From: Artocarpus heterophyllus | Lineage: Eukaryota; Streptophyta; Magnoliopsida; Rosales; Moraceae | Direction: 5' to 3' | Assembly: GCA_025403435.1 (NCBI GenBank) | Contig: CM046339.1 | Location: 5,726,981 to 5,790,980, forward strand | DNA length: 64,000 nucleotides | Shown here: piece after piece, positions 22,640-34,340 of the stretch | How positions within the stretch are numbered: position 1 is the stretch's first letter | How the letters are laid out: each line of letters opens with the position of its first letter | Notes under the pieces: model-generated | What the model was told of the DNA's origin: nothing | Database searches by the model: none | Seen by the model: only the letters and a program-made list of their open reading frames with translations | Made by a program: the position numbers and the translations under genes

Positions 22640-24572
22640 TATTATATCATTTAATCCTTAGGGCACCTAGTTTGTAAATAATTAAAACCGTAAAAATAAT
22701 CTATGGTAATTTATTTTGAGTCTTAAAGTTTTTAAAAAATAATTTTTAAGTCTTTAAATACATTTTGTAATATTTTTAGTAATTTCTAAAAATATTTCTG
22801 GGAAATAAATAGTGTATCTATTAAGGTTTGTTAAGTTTAGAAGCTTTATCATTTTTAGTGTGTTTTGTATGTTTTATTATGAAATGAATATTTTTAAAAT
22901 TTTTGTAAATATTTTGTTTGTAAAAGAATTAATTTTAGTGTGTTTGTTAATTTTATATTTAAAAAATAGGAGGAAAACGAAGAAAAATGATGTCCAAATA
23001 GGCAAAAACAGAGCTCAAATGCACAAGAAATCAAAAGAAATTAAAAATTAGAAAAAAAATGAAACGTATAACATGAGAGTCATCGGATCACACCTCCAAA
23101 TGGATCTAGAGTCCATGTGTCCAAACCCTTCCCTAAGAATCACATGTAGTGCATGCACATGAGCACCTCTTCATCGGCTTCGATCAACATACCATGACAC
23201 GATCCAACGGTGTAGGGAGTCTTTCTTCAGCTCCTTTATCTCAGCCATCTACATAGTCCAAGTAGGCTAGATCGACGTTCTGGCTCGTGTCTCCACGCCA
23301 TTCCCATGTGTCTTGCTCCACTGGATTCCACGCCCAAATCAACATATTCTTAAGCTAAATCTTGCTTAGAAGAAAGAAAAAATAAAAAATATTCATAATA
23401 AATAAATTAATCAGCTCATTAAAAGCTAATTTACGTGGGCGATTGAAAAAAATATTCAAATCAAATCTTTTCAAATAATTGCCTTATCTTGTCTAACAAA
23501 ATAAAAAAAATATAATTAGAAAAATATGAATAGTATCTTTTTCAAAATCTATATAAAACCCCCAACCTCCTAAGAATTCTCACGGCCATTTGGCCTTCTT
23601 TTCTCCTTTCTTTGTTATGTTTCTTCAGCTGCTGAGTCTTTGACTCAGCAGTGTCCCCCTTTAGGAGGAGATGTTGTTAGGATACTCCTCCAATCATAAC
23701 TTTAATATTAAAATAGTGCCCAAATTAGTATAGAAAGTTTGGTAAGACAAAGAGCTGATCTTGTATGCATAGTACTCTAGTATGTATGCTGACTCTATAT
23801 CTGCTTTATAATTATATTTTTATGAAATAAACTATATTTTTTAAATTCTTAGCAATTATTGTTAGTATTATTATGCATCCTGTTTTTATATACATTCAGT
23901 CATACTTTGTTTATGTAATTTAATTGTGTTGCATAATTAGTATTGATAGTAATGAATAATGCTTAATCTTATGGAATGTCTTTTATTGCAATATGACTTG
24001 TTATGTTGTTAATTTTAGATATTTCATAAGACGAAATGCTACTAAAATTAATGTAAAAATTTATTCCATTTAAATAGAATAATTTTAATTTGTTATTATC
24101 TCTTTTATCTTAAAATTATGTTTATTATAATCGTAGTAAAAGTAGTTATGGTTTTCATAATTAGTGCACAACATCATTTATGAGAGATAATTATTTTGCT
24201 TTTTTATATGAAAATCTTTACTATATAGCTTGCTATATTGTCGCTTTAGGTTCACTTGTAAAATTAGTAAAAGTGCTTGTTATTAATGACGAAATATATA
24301 ATAAATCAAATGCTTTAGATAATTATTTAGAGTTAAAATTATATATCAATTATTAAACATACAAGGGCAAAACTTTACTATTTAATTTTATGTTTGAAAA
24401 TCTTCTTTAAAATTTTCAAAAATATTTGTTTTCTTTTAAGTTTTGTTTTGAAAAATCCTTTACCACTTTAAACAGAGAATTGTCAATCTTTTAAATACCA
24501 ACCTCTTTGTGGATACGATAACTTTTTTATACTACAAACGTCCGCATTTAAGGAATCATTTTGTGGGATACA
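22640..24572 (+). repeat. Athila-type LTR in opposite orientation (left edge uncertain)
   Basis: The right two-thirds is an inverted copy of the Ath2 LTR: TATAAAACCCCC near 23550, the GCTGAGTCTTTGACTCAGCA start region (23628-23650), TATAGCTTGCTATATTG (24225) and the end GGAATCATTTTGTGGG. The left third resembles another Athila LTR leader. It ends at 24572 directly against Tat sequence. No primer site or partner is seen, so it is solo or truncated. A 79-residue hydrophobic open frame at 22812-23051 is likely chance. Confidence 0.65.
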
Positions 24573-25095
24573 TTAGTCTTCTTTTCAGACGAGAACCAAG
24601 CTAATTGCCTTCTTAGATATTGCCAAGTAGGCATAGAGCATCTCCCCAATAAAGGTTTGGACATGAGTAGAGGTGTTGTTAGGTACCTTTTGAGATATTG
24701 AAAGCTCTCTTTAAACTTTCTGCTCCACTCAAACGTCCCCTTAAGTGCCTAGAAAAAGGATGGCACTTGTTGGTGGATCAAGAGACAAACCCTGACTTGT
24801 TGGTACCTAACTGCCATCTTAGATATTGCCAAGTAGGCGTAGAGTATCCCCCCAATAAAGGTTTGGACATGAATAGAGGTGTTGCTAGGTACCTTTTGAG
24901 ATATTGAAAGGTCTCTTCAAACTTTCTACTCCACTCAAACGTCCCCTTAAGTGCCTAAAAAAAGGATGGAACTTGTTGGTGGATCGAGAGACAAACCCTG
25001 ACAGGCAACAATCATCTAGTAAGCTTTTGAGCTTTTTTGACTTTTCAGGGGGAATGTATGTCTATTACAGCCTAAGCATTCATGGAATTGACCTC
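24573..25095 (-). pseudogene. Tat-lineage RT/RNase H fragment
   Basis: The minus strand reads AVIDIHSP, KVKKAQKLTR, then after a frame change ALKGTFEWSRKFKESFQYLK, RYLTTPLLMSKPLLG and QLAWFSSEKK. This is the RT thumb to RNase H start of Tat/Ogre-type gypsy pol. A segment of 195 bp is duplicated in tandem here. It is probably the same element as the RT piece at 30975-31344, now separated by a CRM-like element. Confidence 0.75.
24602..25002. repeat. Tandem duplication of 195 bp in the Tat fragment
   Basis: Copies at 24602-24796 and 24808-25002 (206-bp offset) differ at several bases, so the duplication is not recent. Each carries the ALKGTFEWSRKFK block on the minus strand. Confidence 0.92.
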
Positions 25096-25851
25096 TGGAT
25101 AAGAACCTCGCCAATATACTGACAAAACCTGTTATCAATAAGAAGGCACCAAGATCGTTTCTACTCAGATTTGGATGGAAGTCACAACGACCCGTTGCTT
25201 ATATCAAAGCAAGAACCTTGGTATATCGTAGATGCCACAATCAAGGATGAAAAGCTTGATTGATAAGTCGGGGTTGAACGCTCGGATTGATCCAAAGAGT
25301 TCGTGCAGTTCGTCAAAGAACCAAAGAAAGAATTATTTATCTCAAAAAATAAACATTCCTCATTTTCATTAACCTTGGAAACGCCTATTTATAGGCCAAA
25401 ATTACAAAGTGTTGCCCAAAAAGAAAAGTTGACAAATTCAAACATAATTACTAAGCCTAAAACAAAAACCAAAAGAAAGGAAAGTCTTAATGGCTGATTT
25501 TTGGCCATTTACACGCCCAACAATTAAAGGAAAGTGCAATTAATCTGCACGTGTGCCAAAATGGGAAAGTTTCCAAAATTCTTCCATTGACTTGATCTTG
25601 CAAAATTTGAGCTGATTTCAAGCTTGACTCATCCGGATTCTTCTAGAACTTGGATCAAATTGATGCACCGTTGTGGTTAACGTGGGCCTAGGTCAATGGG
25701 CTTGCACAAATTTTCTTGATTCCAGATTTCGTGAATCAGCCCATTTAGTGCTTCCTTGAATTTCTTAGCTCGGGCTCTTGTGACTGGTCCAGCAGGAACT
25801 TTTATTGGGTCAACCACCTTCCATGCGTTTGAGCTCCCTAAGTCTCCATCA
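25096..25851 (-). repeat. 3' LTR of CRM-like copy 1
   Basis: On the minus strand it starts TGATGGAGACTTAGGG (25851) and ends GGCGAGGTTCTTATCC (25096), 756 bp, closely matching 52365-53118 and 59010-59765. TATA box CTATAAATAGG on the minus strand near 25383-25396. Confidence 0.93.
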
Positions 25852-26450
25852 TTCCCCTCCTCTTGAAAAGGATTTGTCCTCAAATCAAACTCTACATCAA
25901 AAGGACTCAAATCAGAAACATTGAAGGTAGCACTTACATTATACTCACCTTGCAAATCCAACTTGTAAGCATTGTCATTAATTCTTTCAAGGACTTGAAA
26001 TGGACCATCTCCACGTGGTAACAACTTTGACTTTCTTTGTTCTGGGAAACGCTCCTTTCTAAAGTGCAACCACACCCAGTCTCCAGGTTCAAAAATCAGC
26101 TTGTGTCGCCCCTTGTTGGCTTGCTTTGCATATTGTTCCGTTCTTCACTCAACGTTGAGTCTTGCTTTCTCATGAATCTGTTTAACAAAGTCAGCTTTCC
26201 TTTTGCCATCTAAATTAACACGCTCAGAAACAGGTAGTGGTGATAAATCCAATGGTAAGAAAGGATTAAAACCATAAACAATTTCAAAAGGTGAATACTT
26301 AGTAGCAGAATGGACAGAGCGGTTATATGCAAACTCAACATGCGGTAAACAGTCTTCCCATGATTTAATGGTCTTACTGATGATTGCTCTTAATAAGGTT
26401 GACAAAATCCTATTTACTACCTCAGTTTGACCATCAGTTGTGGGTGGCAA
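25677..26450 (-). pseudogene. CRM-like copy 1 integrase end
   Basis: It encodes the third catalytic residue region ([15 protein letters not shown]), [20 protein letters not shown] and the C-terminal [20 protein letters not shown]. It ends with a basic tail [18 protein letters not shown] that lies inside the 3' LTR and stops at 25677. A TGA replaces a CAA-like codon after ARLNVE. It is joined to the upstream pol by a frameshift near 26440. Confidence 0.88.
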
Positions 26451-28400
26451 GTAGTAGAAAACAACAGCTTAGTACCTAACTTATTCCACAAAGTCTTCCA
26501 AAAGTAGCTTAAGAACTTAGCATCTCTATCTGAAACAATTGTCCTAGGCATGCCATGTATTCTCACAATCTCCCTAAAGAACAATTCAGCAACATGCGAT
26601 GCATCATCAGTTTTATGATAGGGAATAAAATGTGCCATCTTAGAAAACCGATCTACAACCACAAACACACTATCTGTCCCATGTTTGGTCCTAGGTAAAC
26701 CTAACACAAAGTCCATTGAAATATCAGTCCAAGGCTCACCAGGAATTGACAAAGGTGTGTATAAACAATGGGGTTGTGCTCTCGATTTAGCTTGTCTACA
26801 CGAGACACATCTACTACATATCCTTTCAACATCCCTTTTCATGTGTGGCCAAAAGAAGTGTTCCTGCAAAACAACTAAAGTTTTAGCAATTCCAAAATGC
26901 CCCATCAATCCGCCACCATGAGATTCCCTCACTAACAAATCTCTCAAAGAACAATTAGGCACACAAAACTTATTCTCCCGAAACAAAAATCTATCATGTC
27001 TATAAAATTTACCCATTGCGTTTTTCGCACAAGCTCGATACTCCTCACTAAAATTTTGTTCTAAAGGGTATAAATCCTTAATATGCTCAAAACCAAGCAG
27101 TTTAGCGTCAAGGATAGAAAGTAATGCGTACCTGCGAGAAAGTGCATCCGCAACAACATTCTTCTTACCTTGCTTGTATCGAATGACATAAGGAAATGTC
27201 TCGACAAATTCCACCCAGCGGGCATGCCTCTTGTTCCACTTTTGTTGTCCCTTCAGATGTTTCAATGACTCGTGATCAATGTGAATCATGAATTCCTTGG
27301 GCCATAGGTAGTGTTGCCAAGTCTTTAATGCTCGAACCAACGCGTACAACTCCTTGTCATAAGTCGGGTAATTTAGTGTTGACCCACTCAATTTTTCACT
27401 AAAATACGCAATTGGTTGTCCTCCTTGCATTAGCACGGCACCTATACCTACACCAGAAGCATCACATTCAATTTCAAATGTTTTAGAAAAATCAGGTAAA
27501 GCAAGTAAAGGAGCATGAGTAAGCTTATTCTTAATAAGCTGAAACGCCTTCTCTTGTTCTTCTCCCCACTTGAACCCAACATTCTTCTTGATTACTTCTG
27601 TGAGTGGTGCAGCTAAAGTACTGAAATTCCTTACAAACTGCCGGTAAAAGCTGGCAAGTCCATGAAAACTCCGTACTTCTCCAATGCTTGTGGGACTTGG
27701 CCATTCTTGGATAGCCCTAACCTTTTCTTCGTCAACCTGTATACCTTGAGCACTAACAACAAAACCAAGAAAAACAAGCTTATCCGTGCAAAAGGTACAC
27801 TTCTTAAGATTAGCATACAACTTTTCCTTCCGTAAAACATCTAAAACAAGTTTCAAATGTTCAATATGATCATCCAAATTGCTGCTATAGATAAGGATAT
27901 CATCAAAATAAACAACGACAAATTTCCCAATAAAAGCTCGCAAAACATGGTTCATTAAATGCATAAATGTGCTAGGCGCATTGGTTAAACTGAAAGGCAT
28001 TACCAACCACTCATACAAGCCTTGTTTTGTTTTGAAAGCCGTCTTCCACTCGTCTCCCTCTTTCATGCAAATTTGATGATATCCACTCTTCAGATCAATT
28101 TTAGAAAACACACAAGCACCATGCAATTCATCTAACATGTCATCCAAGTGAGGAATGAGATGTCGATACTTTGTCGTGATGTTGTTGATGGCTCGATAAT
28201 CAACGCACATCCTCCAAGTCCCATCTTTCTTAGGCACAAGTAAAACTGGTACGGCGGATGGGCTCATGCTTTCTCTCACGTGTCCCTTCCCCATCAACTC
28301 ACTTACCTGCCGTTGGAGTTCCTTTGTCTCCTCGGGATTACTCCTATAGGCTAGTCGGTTTGGGATCCAAGTATGAGTCGATTTGATGTTCAATCCCGCG
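26417..28400 (-). pseudogene. CRM-like copy 1 reverse transcriptase, RNase H and integrase
   Basis: A long uninterrupted frame. [35 protein letters not shown] and the catalytic YFDDILIYS. RNase [32 protein letters not shown] and VADALSRR. Integrase: [10 protein letters not shown] with [11 protein letters not shown] (zinc domain), [10 protein letters not shown] and VSDRDAKF. After FSTTCHPQ the frame shifts into an unrelated tail. The link to the protease part is broken by a small deletion near 28380 relative to copy 2. This is the best-preserved pol of the family here. Confidence 0.93.
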
Positions 28401-29615
28401 GATTGGAGGTAAACCTTGCGGTGTTTCCTCCAGAAAGATATCCTTATATTCTTGCAAAAGAGAAACAACAAAACTATGCAAGGTGGAATCAAGATCGTTA
28501 GTGTTTAATAACGCCTCCTTATACATGAGTAAAATCATCAGCTAATTAGAAAACAAAGCTCTTCTCACATCACTCTCTCTTGCATAAAAATTTGTTTTTC
28601 TCCCTATTTTTACCTCATTGGCCAAATCTTCTTTTGTACTAGCTCTCTTAATGTTCTCTCCTTTTCTCTCCTTTTTCTTGGCCCCTCTATCTTTTTTCCC
28701 TCTCTGGCCGAACTCTCTCTCTGCACTCCAACACTTATTATTTTCGCTCCCTTTCTCTCTCTTTTTCCCATTCTCTCCTTTTTGTTCACTCTCCTTTTGT
28801 AACCAAACTTGATCTTCATGAACCTGTTTTGGTGTCATTGGCACAAGAGTGAATGTTCTCTGGTTGTGCACAAGAGAATATTTATTGGTGTAGCCATCAT
28901 GTTTGACTCGACGATCAAATTGCCATGGTCGACCTAGTAACAAGTGTCCGGCTTCCATTGGAACTACATTGCACAAAACTTCATCTTCGTATCTACCAAT
29001 GCGAAACGAAATTAATTCTTGTTTAGTTACCTTCACTTCACCACTATTATTCAACCATTGCAACTTGTGAGGTCGAGCATGTTTGGTCATTGGTAGCCCT
29101 AATTTGTCAACCATAGTAGTGCTAGCAATGTTCATACAACTTCCTCCATATATTATCACACTACATACCTTGTTCTGCACGTGGCACCTAGTATGAAAAA
29201 TGTTCTCACATTGCTCTTCTTCTTCCTCTTTGGCTTGCACACTAAGGGCTCGTCGAGTGACCAAAAATTCACCTTGGATAGCATACTCCTCCTCATCCAC
29301 GTCCTTCAATGGTGGCATGGAGTCCTCATCTGATTCGTCATCTGTAACAACCTCTCCGTCATCCCGTAACACCATCACCCTTTTGTTCGGACATTGGCTT
29401 GAGATGTGACCCCTGCCTTGGCATTTGAAACATTTAATATCACTGTTTCGAAAAGTGGATGAATCATGTTTACCTTGGTTTGAAGGGCTAGCTGTGGCTA
29501 GTTTTGGCTTGAACTTTGGCCTAGCGACCGATTTCTCTTCTCTCTTCCCATAATTCGGCTTCCATGAAGAAGGTGCTGAACTAACATTCACACGTGAGCT
29601 ACCCCTCCTCTTGAG
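28401..29615 (-). pseudogene. CRM-like copy 1 nucleocapsid, protease and charged linker
   Basis: The zinc knuckle CFKCQGRGHISSQCP is intact. The protease core reads VIIYGGSCMNIAS, where the catalytic aspartate has become tyrosine (copy 2 keeps aspartate). MEAGHLLLGRPWQFD marks the protease C-terminal part. A lysine/glutamate-rich stretch of about 70 residues follows (KKREKGSENN, KDRGAKKKERKGE). After FSN a TAG stands where copy 2 has CAG, followed by [10 protein letters not shown] and [18 protein letters not shown], the RT approach. Confidence 0.9.
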
Positions 29616-30436
29616 CTACTGCTCTACTGTGATGGCCATGTGCAACATGTCTTCTAACTCTACATAGTGTTGCATCTCCACCCTATCTTGAATATCCGAA
29701 TTTAGCCCTTGCAAAAAGCTTGCCATGGTTGCTTCTTGATCTTCTTCAACATTGGCTCGTATCATGGCTATTTCCATTTCTTGATAATATTCCTCCACAC
29801 TTCTGTTTCCTTATCTCAGTCCTTGCCACCTTTTGTACAATTCCCGGTAGTAATGGCTGGGTACAAATCGCTTTCTCATCACCATTTTCATCTCCTCCCA
29901 TGTCTCAATTGGGTGTTCTTGGTTCCGTCGCCTATTCATTACCAACTGATCCCACCATACAACCACATAATCAGAGAACTCAATTGTAGCAAGCTTAACT
30001 TTCTTTAACTGTGAATAGTTATGGCAATCAAACACTAGCTCCACTTTCTTCTCCCACTCTAGGTAAGCTCCGGGGTCATTTTTCCCTTGGAATGGCAAAA
30101 TCTTCATTTTAATACCTCCCATATTATTGTCTTCCCAGTCCCTAGCTTCTCTATTCCCATTTCCACGCCTAAATCTGCCCCTATTTATCGGTGGTCCTCC
30201 AACTCTTCTAATTCATCTTCCTCCGAAAGATCCAATCCACCCCTCTGCCTATTTTGCATGTATTGTGGCTGCCTATTATGTGTTTTGGCATCAACCTCAT
30301 CTAATCTCTCATGAATGGGCTCCAGCGCTCGCGTCAACAGCCGTTCCATTTGCCTCATTAATACTTGCAACTGAAGATTGGGAACATTTTGTTGTGGAAG
30401 ATCATCTTTGGCTTCTCTTTCTTGATTCAGATTCAT
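29616..30436 (-). pseudogene. CRM-like copy 1 gag
   Basis: The start ATG at 30434-30436 gives MNLNQEREAKDDLPQQ. Further blocks are ALMRQMERLLTRALEP-like, KILPFQGKNDPGAYLEWEKK, WWDQLVMNRRRN, VPSHYYRELYKRWQG and EEYYQEMEIAMIRANVEED. The N-terminal piece and the main capsid piece are out of frame with each other near 30180. TAA after QGLR and TAG after ITVEQ are single C-to-T changes against copy 2. Confidence 0.9.
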
Positions 30437-30974
30437 TTTTTGAAAAAAAACCTGCAAAACAATGTTAGATAACAAAGGACCTTACTTCTCTCCTTCACGT
30501 GTTTGACTCTATCACTTGGTCACTCAGTTCACTCGTGTTTCACTCGAATAATTGGCTTTTACCCTCGAATGTTTTCACCACTCTTGCCTCTTTTTTTTTA
30601 ACTCGCTTATTCTCTCTTTTAGTTTTTTGGAATTACACAAACAACAATAAAATCTATCCAGCAACAAATTCAGCAACACATTTTGATACGCAGTTTAGAA
30701 TAAAGCAAATTTTTTACACTATGAGGTGAGGTCAAATTCAGATACCTAGACACTCAAACAATGGAAAGGAAACAAAAAATTTTAAGGAGGGTCTCCAGAC
30801 TCTTTTTTTTTTTGGATCCTCTTGATTTTTTTTTCTTTCTTTCTTTTCTTTTCTTTTCGGATCTTTTTTTTTTTGTTTAAGACTATAAATTCGACTATTT
30901 TTTTTTAAAACAGAATAGAACCTAAGTAATAAATTAGAATTCAGAAACAAAGAAGGATAGAAAAACCTAAGGCT
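30437..30974 (-). other. Leader of CRM-like copy 1
   Basis: A non-coding leader with long pyrimidine runs on the plus strand (30800-30870), matching 53134-53610 of copy 2. I see no gene. Confidence 0.8.
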
Positions 30975-31344
30975 AGAACTGAGGCTAGATTTGGTTATAT
31001 CCTAAATAAGCATCCATAAAACAAAGTAGCTCGTGTGAGGCTATGGCATCAACCAACTAGTCTATTCTTTTGGGGGGGGCAGGAAGCATTCTTTTGGGTA
31101 GGCTTTGTTCAGATCTGTGAAGTCAATATAGACCCTCCACTTCCCATTAGCCTTTTTGACCAAGGCCACATTCACCAGCCATTTCGAGAGGCTAACCTTT
31201 TGAATAAATCTAGCCTTGAGCAATTTTTGTCCTTCTTTGTTAATGGCTACGTACCTCTCCAGATTGAATGCTCATCTCTTCTGAATGACCAATTTGTGCT
31301 TAGGATTTTCATTGAGGCAATGACTTATTATGCTTGGGTATATT
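30975..31344 (-). pseudogene. Tat-lineage RT N-terminal fragment
   Basis: The minus strand reads NLERYVAINKEGQKLLKARF, VNVALVKKANGKWRVYIDFT, DLNKAYPKECF, LVDAIASHELLCFMDAY and GYNQI. These are the finger and palm start of a Tat/Ogre-type reverse transcriptase. It stops after GYNQI where copy 1 of the CRM-like element begins. A run of eight Gs (31072-31079) shifts the frame. Confidence 0.82.
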
Positions 31345-31530
31345 TGATAAACATGCATGCCCTAAGAAGTAAAATGTTGTAATATGTTTTTGGAGACATT
31401 TTATTGATAAAGAATTTATTCATTGTTCATATACCAAATGTTGTCCTCTTTATATTCATATTGTTGAATTATTGATAAGTAAACAAAAGTCTGAGACTAT
31501 CGATCTAAACATTTAAAAATCAGGCATATG
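31345..31530 (+). repeat. Copia LTR fragment (first 185 bases)
   Basis: TGATAAACATGCATGCCCTA to GGCATATGATGGA matches the start of the copia LTRs at 31673 and 50030 with scattered changes. It is cut off at 31530. Confidence 0.85.
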
Positions 31531-31672
31531 ATGGACAATGTTTAAAAGATAATATGCAGTTAGTCCTGTAGATTCCCAAAAGGATAGAGGTGATATTGAA
31601 TAACTCAACAAGGACCTAACCGTATCCAACAAAGTCGATTTCTTCTCTCAGCTATGCCATTCTGCTGTGGAG
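31531..31672 (-). pseudogene. Copia integrase fragment
   Basis: The minus strand reads TPQQNGIAERRNR, with the catalytic glutamate, then after a one-base shift TLLDTVRSLLSYSISPLSFW. It is an older copia remnant in reverse orientation, into which the large copia element begins at 31673. Confidence 0.82.
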
Positions 31673-33665
31673 TGTTAGACATGTATACCCTAAGGAGTAA
31701 AAATGTAATAAGCTTTTAGAGACATTTTATCAATAAAGAATTTATTTATTACTAATATACCAAATCTTGTCCTCTTTACGTTCATATTTGTTGAATGTAT
31801 GTTAAGCAAACAAAAGTCTGAGACTGTCGGTCTAAACCTTTAAGAATTGGGCATATGATGGATAGATTACGCAGAAGGCATGATTCTTAAGGTGATGGTC
31901 TAAATCATAAGATCCGCAATCGAGGGAATAAAGTTGGGCGCTTTATTCACACAAAGATTGTTATGTTGTCTATATCCCTTTTGGGAGATGGTTCGTCTTG
32001 ACCATCGAAGATGGACTCCATGAATAGAAACATTGGCACATTGTCATAGGTGACGATGTGTTGGATCGGGACATAAAGTGAATTGATTTGGATTAATAAT
32101 TCTGTCTCAAAAAATTGATTCACTTTAGACAATCATTTATATTGTATCTTAATCCTGAGATGAATAGTAGGCCAGTTGTCTTGACTTGTATCTTTTAATA
32201 TACCAAAGGGTGACACCCACATCTTAATAGTGGTATGCATGCCGGTACATTGGAGGCATGACTTTTGATAGTGTAGACCTGTTATTCATAGATATGGAAT
32301 CTATAGCTCTTCTTTAGGAGTAGTGATGTCCTCTTATATGCGTTATCCTGTAATTGAAAAACTAGAGCGCTCAACCATTTGGATACATAGGTGTAACTGA
32401 ATGGTATACTGTCTTTGGATAGTAAGTTTTTTGATGGTGAGATAATGGAATTTAAGATAAAAATAATCAGAAAGGTAAAACATAACTTGTCCTTAAGCCG
32501 GTTATGGATAATCCTATAGGGATACGATACACTATGATATGTCATGGAGACTTAGCTATACGGGCTTCATAATTCTAGTGCAGCTCCAAGCTTTTGGTGG
32601 AGTAACGTTGGAGATGATAATTATGAAATGTATATCTAGGATATTGGGTTTCGTAATTATCAAAAGCTTGAACTATATAGTTCCATTTGGTCCCCTTTGC
32701 TAACTCACAAAATCCTTTAACGATACGATATGCTTTTCCAATAATTGGTGACTTATGTCAATTTATTAGATTGGTTGAAATTTGGAAGAATCAAATAATT
32801 CATGTCTGTTTATCGGTTGAATTAATTTTGTGACAAAATTAATTCAGGATAAACTTGTTGAATTATTGGGATCAGATAATTCTTCTCTGTTTATCAGTTG
32901 ATTTAATTTTGAATTATCAAAAATTCATTTATTTTCCTAGATATTATCTAGATAAAGTTGTTTTGATTAGCTAACTTCTCTATTGGGTTATTTTGAATTA
33001 AAACTGAGACTTTATCCTATAGAATCTCGGGTAGAAAATAAAAAATTTGCTGAGATTTTTTTATCGGCAGTTCGACATGCCGATCCTTAAGTTTGGCCTA
33101 TCGATGTGGCAAGTTCGGCCTGCCAATTAGGCAGATCGGCCTGCCAATATACGATAAAAAGATCATGCATTTTTACACAGATTTCATCAGATATTGATTT
33201 GAATTTGATTCTGATTCAAATTTTTGAGACCTTATCTGATAAGGACTGACCCTAGACCCAACCTCTATAAATAGGGAGTAAGTCTCATAAGTTAATTAGA
33301 TCAATTGAGAGATTAAAAGTGAGACTCTGCTAGTGAGAATCTGAAACTCCCCGAGAGCTCTTGTTCACAAATCACGAACACTAGCTTTGGGTTCTCTCAA
33401 TTGGTTTGGAAGGAGAGTCACCTGGAGGAAGAGCTGTACGTGTGAGCCCACTCTCATTCTGATCGTGAATAGAGAATAGCAAAGAAGGCTAGTTGGTTGA
33501 GGCTCTTTTGGAACGTTACTTCTCTTCACAGATTACGAGAGTTCTTCGGCATTCAAAGGTTAGTAAGATCTGGTTAATTTATGCATATAGCGTGTCAAAC
33601 TTGTGTTTTAGAAAATACTCTGATATAAAATTTTTAAAATTCCACTGCATACTATTTTTTCAACA
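31673..33665 (+). repeat. Copia 5' LTR
   Basis: TGTTAGACATGTATAC to TATTTTTTCAACA, 1,993 bp. TATA box TATAAATAGGG at 33265. The dyad array is at 33064-33155, about 110-200 bp upstream of the TATA box. Two near-copies of a 37-bp block lie at 32792-32828 and 32871-32908. Confidence 0.93.
33064..33155. repeat. Dyad-motif array in copia 5' LTR
   Basis: Five decayed units, for example TTCGACATGCCGAT, TTTGGCCTATCGAT, TTCGGCCTGCCAAT and ATCGGCCTGCCAAT, just upstream of the promoter. The 3' LTR has better-kept units at 51420-51492. Confidence 0.8.
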
Positions 33666-33666
33666 A

Positions 33667-33679
33667 TTGGTATAAGAGC
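33667..33679 (+). other. Copia primer-binding site
   Basis: TTGGTATAAGAGC, one base off the initiator-Met-tRNA complement TTGGTATCAGAGC, starts one base after the LTR end. Confidence 0.85.
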
Positions 33680-34210
33680 TACGGTTTTAAATAAATTTAT
33701 GAGTTTGTGATCATGCTATATGTATAAATTTGTGATCTTAATCTCTCCTATACTTGAATTTAATTTTACAGAGTTGGCACTCTAGGTTTTTATATATTTT
33801 TGATAGGTTGTCATAGATTATACAATGAATGCTTAGTAATTAATTTTGGTTGATTAAATTAATTTAATTTTTTATTAATTAATTAATTTATACCGATTAT
33901 GGTTCCTTAAAGGTAAAAATGTGTATCTAAGTTTTTCATGTAATTAAATGGTGAACTATTATCTCCATCTAGAAATTATTATGTAACACCCGCCTATTTC
34001 ATGTAACGGAATTATGTAATGATAGTAACGACATTAAGTGTTATCCATATTTAATTATGATATTATTGTCACTAACCATTTATTTTAAGTTTTATGATAG
34101 GTGACGATCGTGTGGAATTGATGTGCTCAAGTGTTCATGTTAATTACAATGTATGTTTATTTATGATGCAATGATGACTTGAATGCTATGATGTATTGTA
34201 TTTTAAGGAC

Positions 34211-34340
34211 AGTTTGACAGGCTGGACTTTCAAGTTCGGCAGGCCGAATAGCCTTTCAAGGATCGGCAGGCCGATGATAATAATCAGTAGGCCGAACCTC
34301 ATGAAATCGACAGGCTAAAGTTAAGAATCAGCAGGCCAAT
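34211..34340. repeat. Dyad-motif array, left side of element B 5' LTR
   Basis: Units in the AG-centred orientation: TTCGGCAGGCCGAA, ATCGGCAGGCCGAT, ATCAGTAGGCCGAA, and ATCAGCAGGCCAAT. Confidence 0.85.

Larger units (their letters stand above)
25096..30974 (-). mobile_element. CRM-like chromovirus copy 1 (5' LTR missing)
   Basis: A minus-strand element with 3' LTR at left (25096-25851), pol, gag and leader. The right end stops in the leader near 30974, which still shows TCAGTTCTAGCC as beside the primer site of copy 2. The primer site itself is decayed and no 5' LTR follows. Tat RT sequence abuts both sides. LTRs starting TGATG and a pol that continues into the 3' LTR are traits I associate with the CRM clade; lineage is inferred, not searched. 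Confidence 0.85.

Noticed and set aside
22812..23051. 79-residue hydrophobic, lysine-ended open frame
   Set aside because: Lies in AT-rich LTR sequence; codons are poly-T/poly-A driven and no related copy keeps it open.
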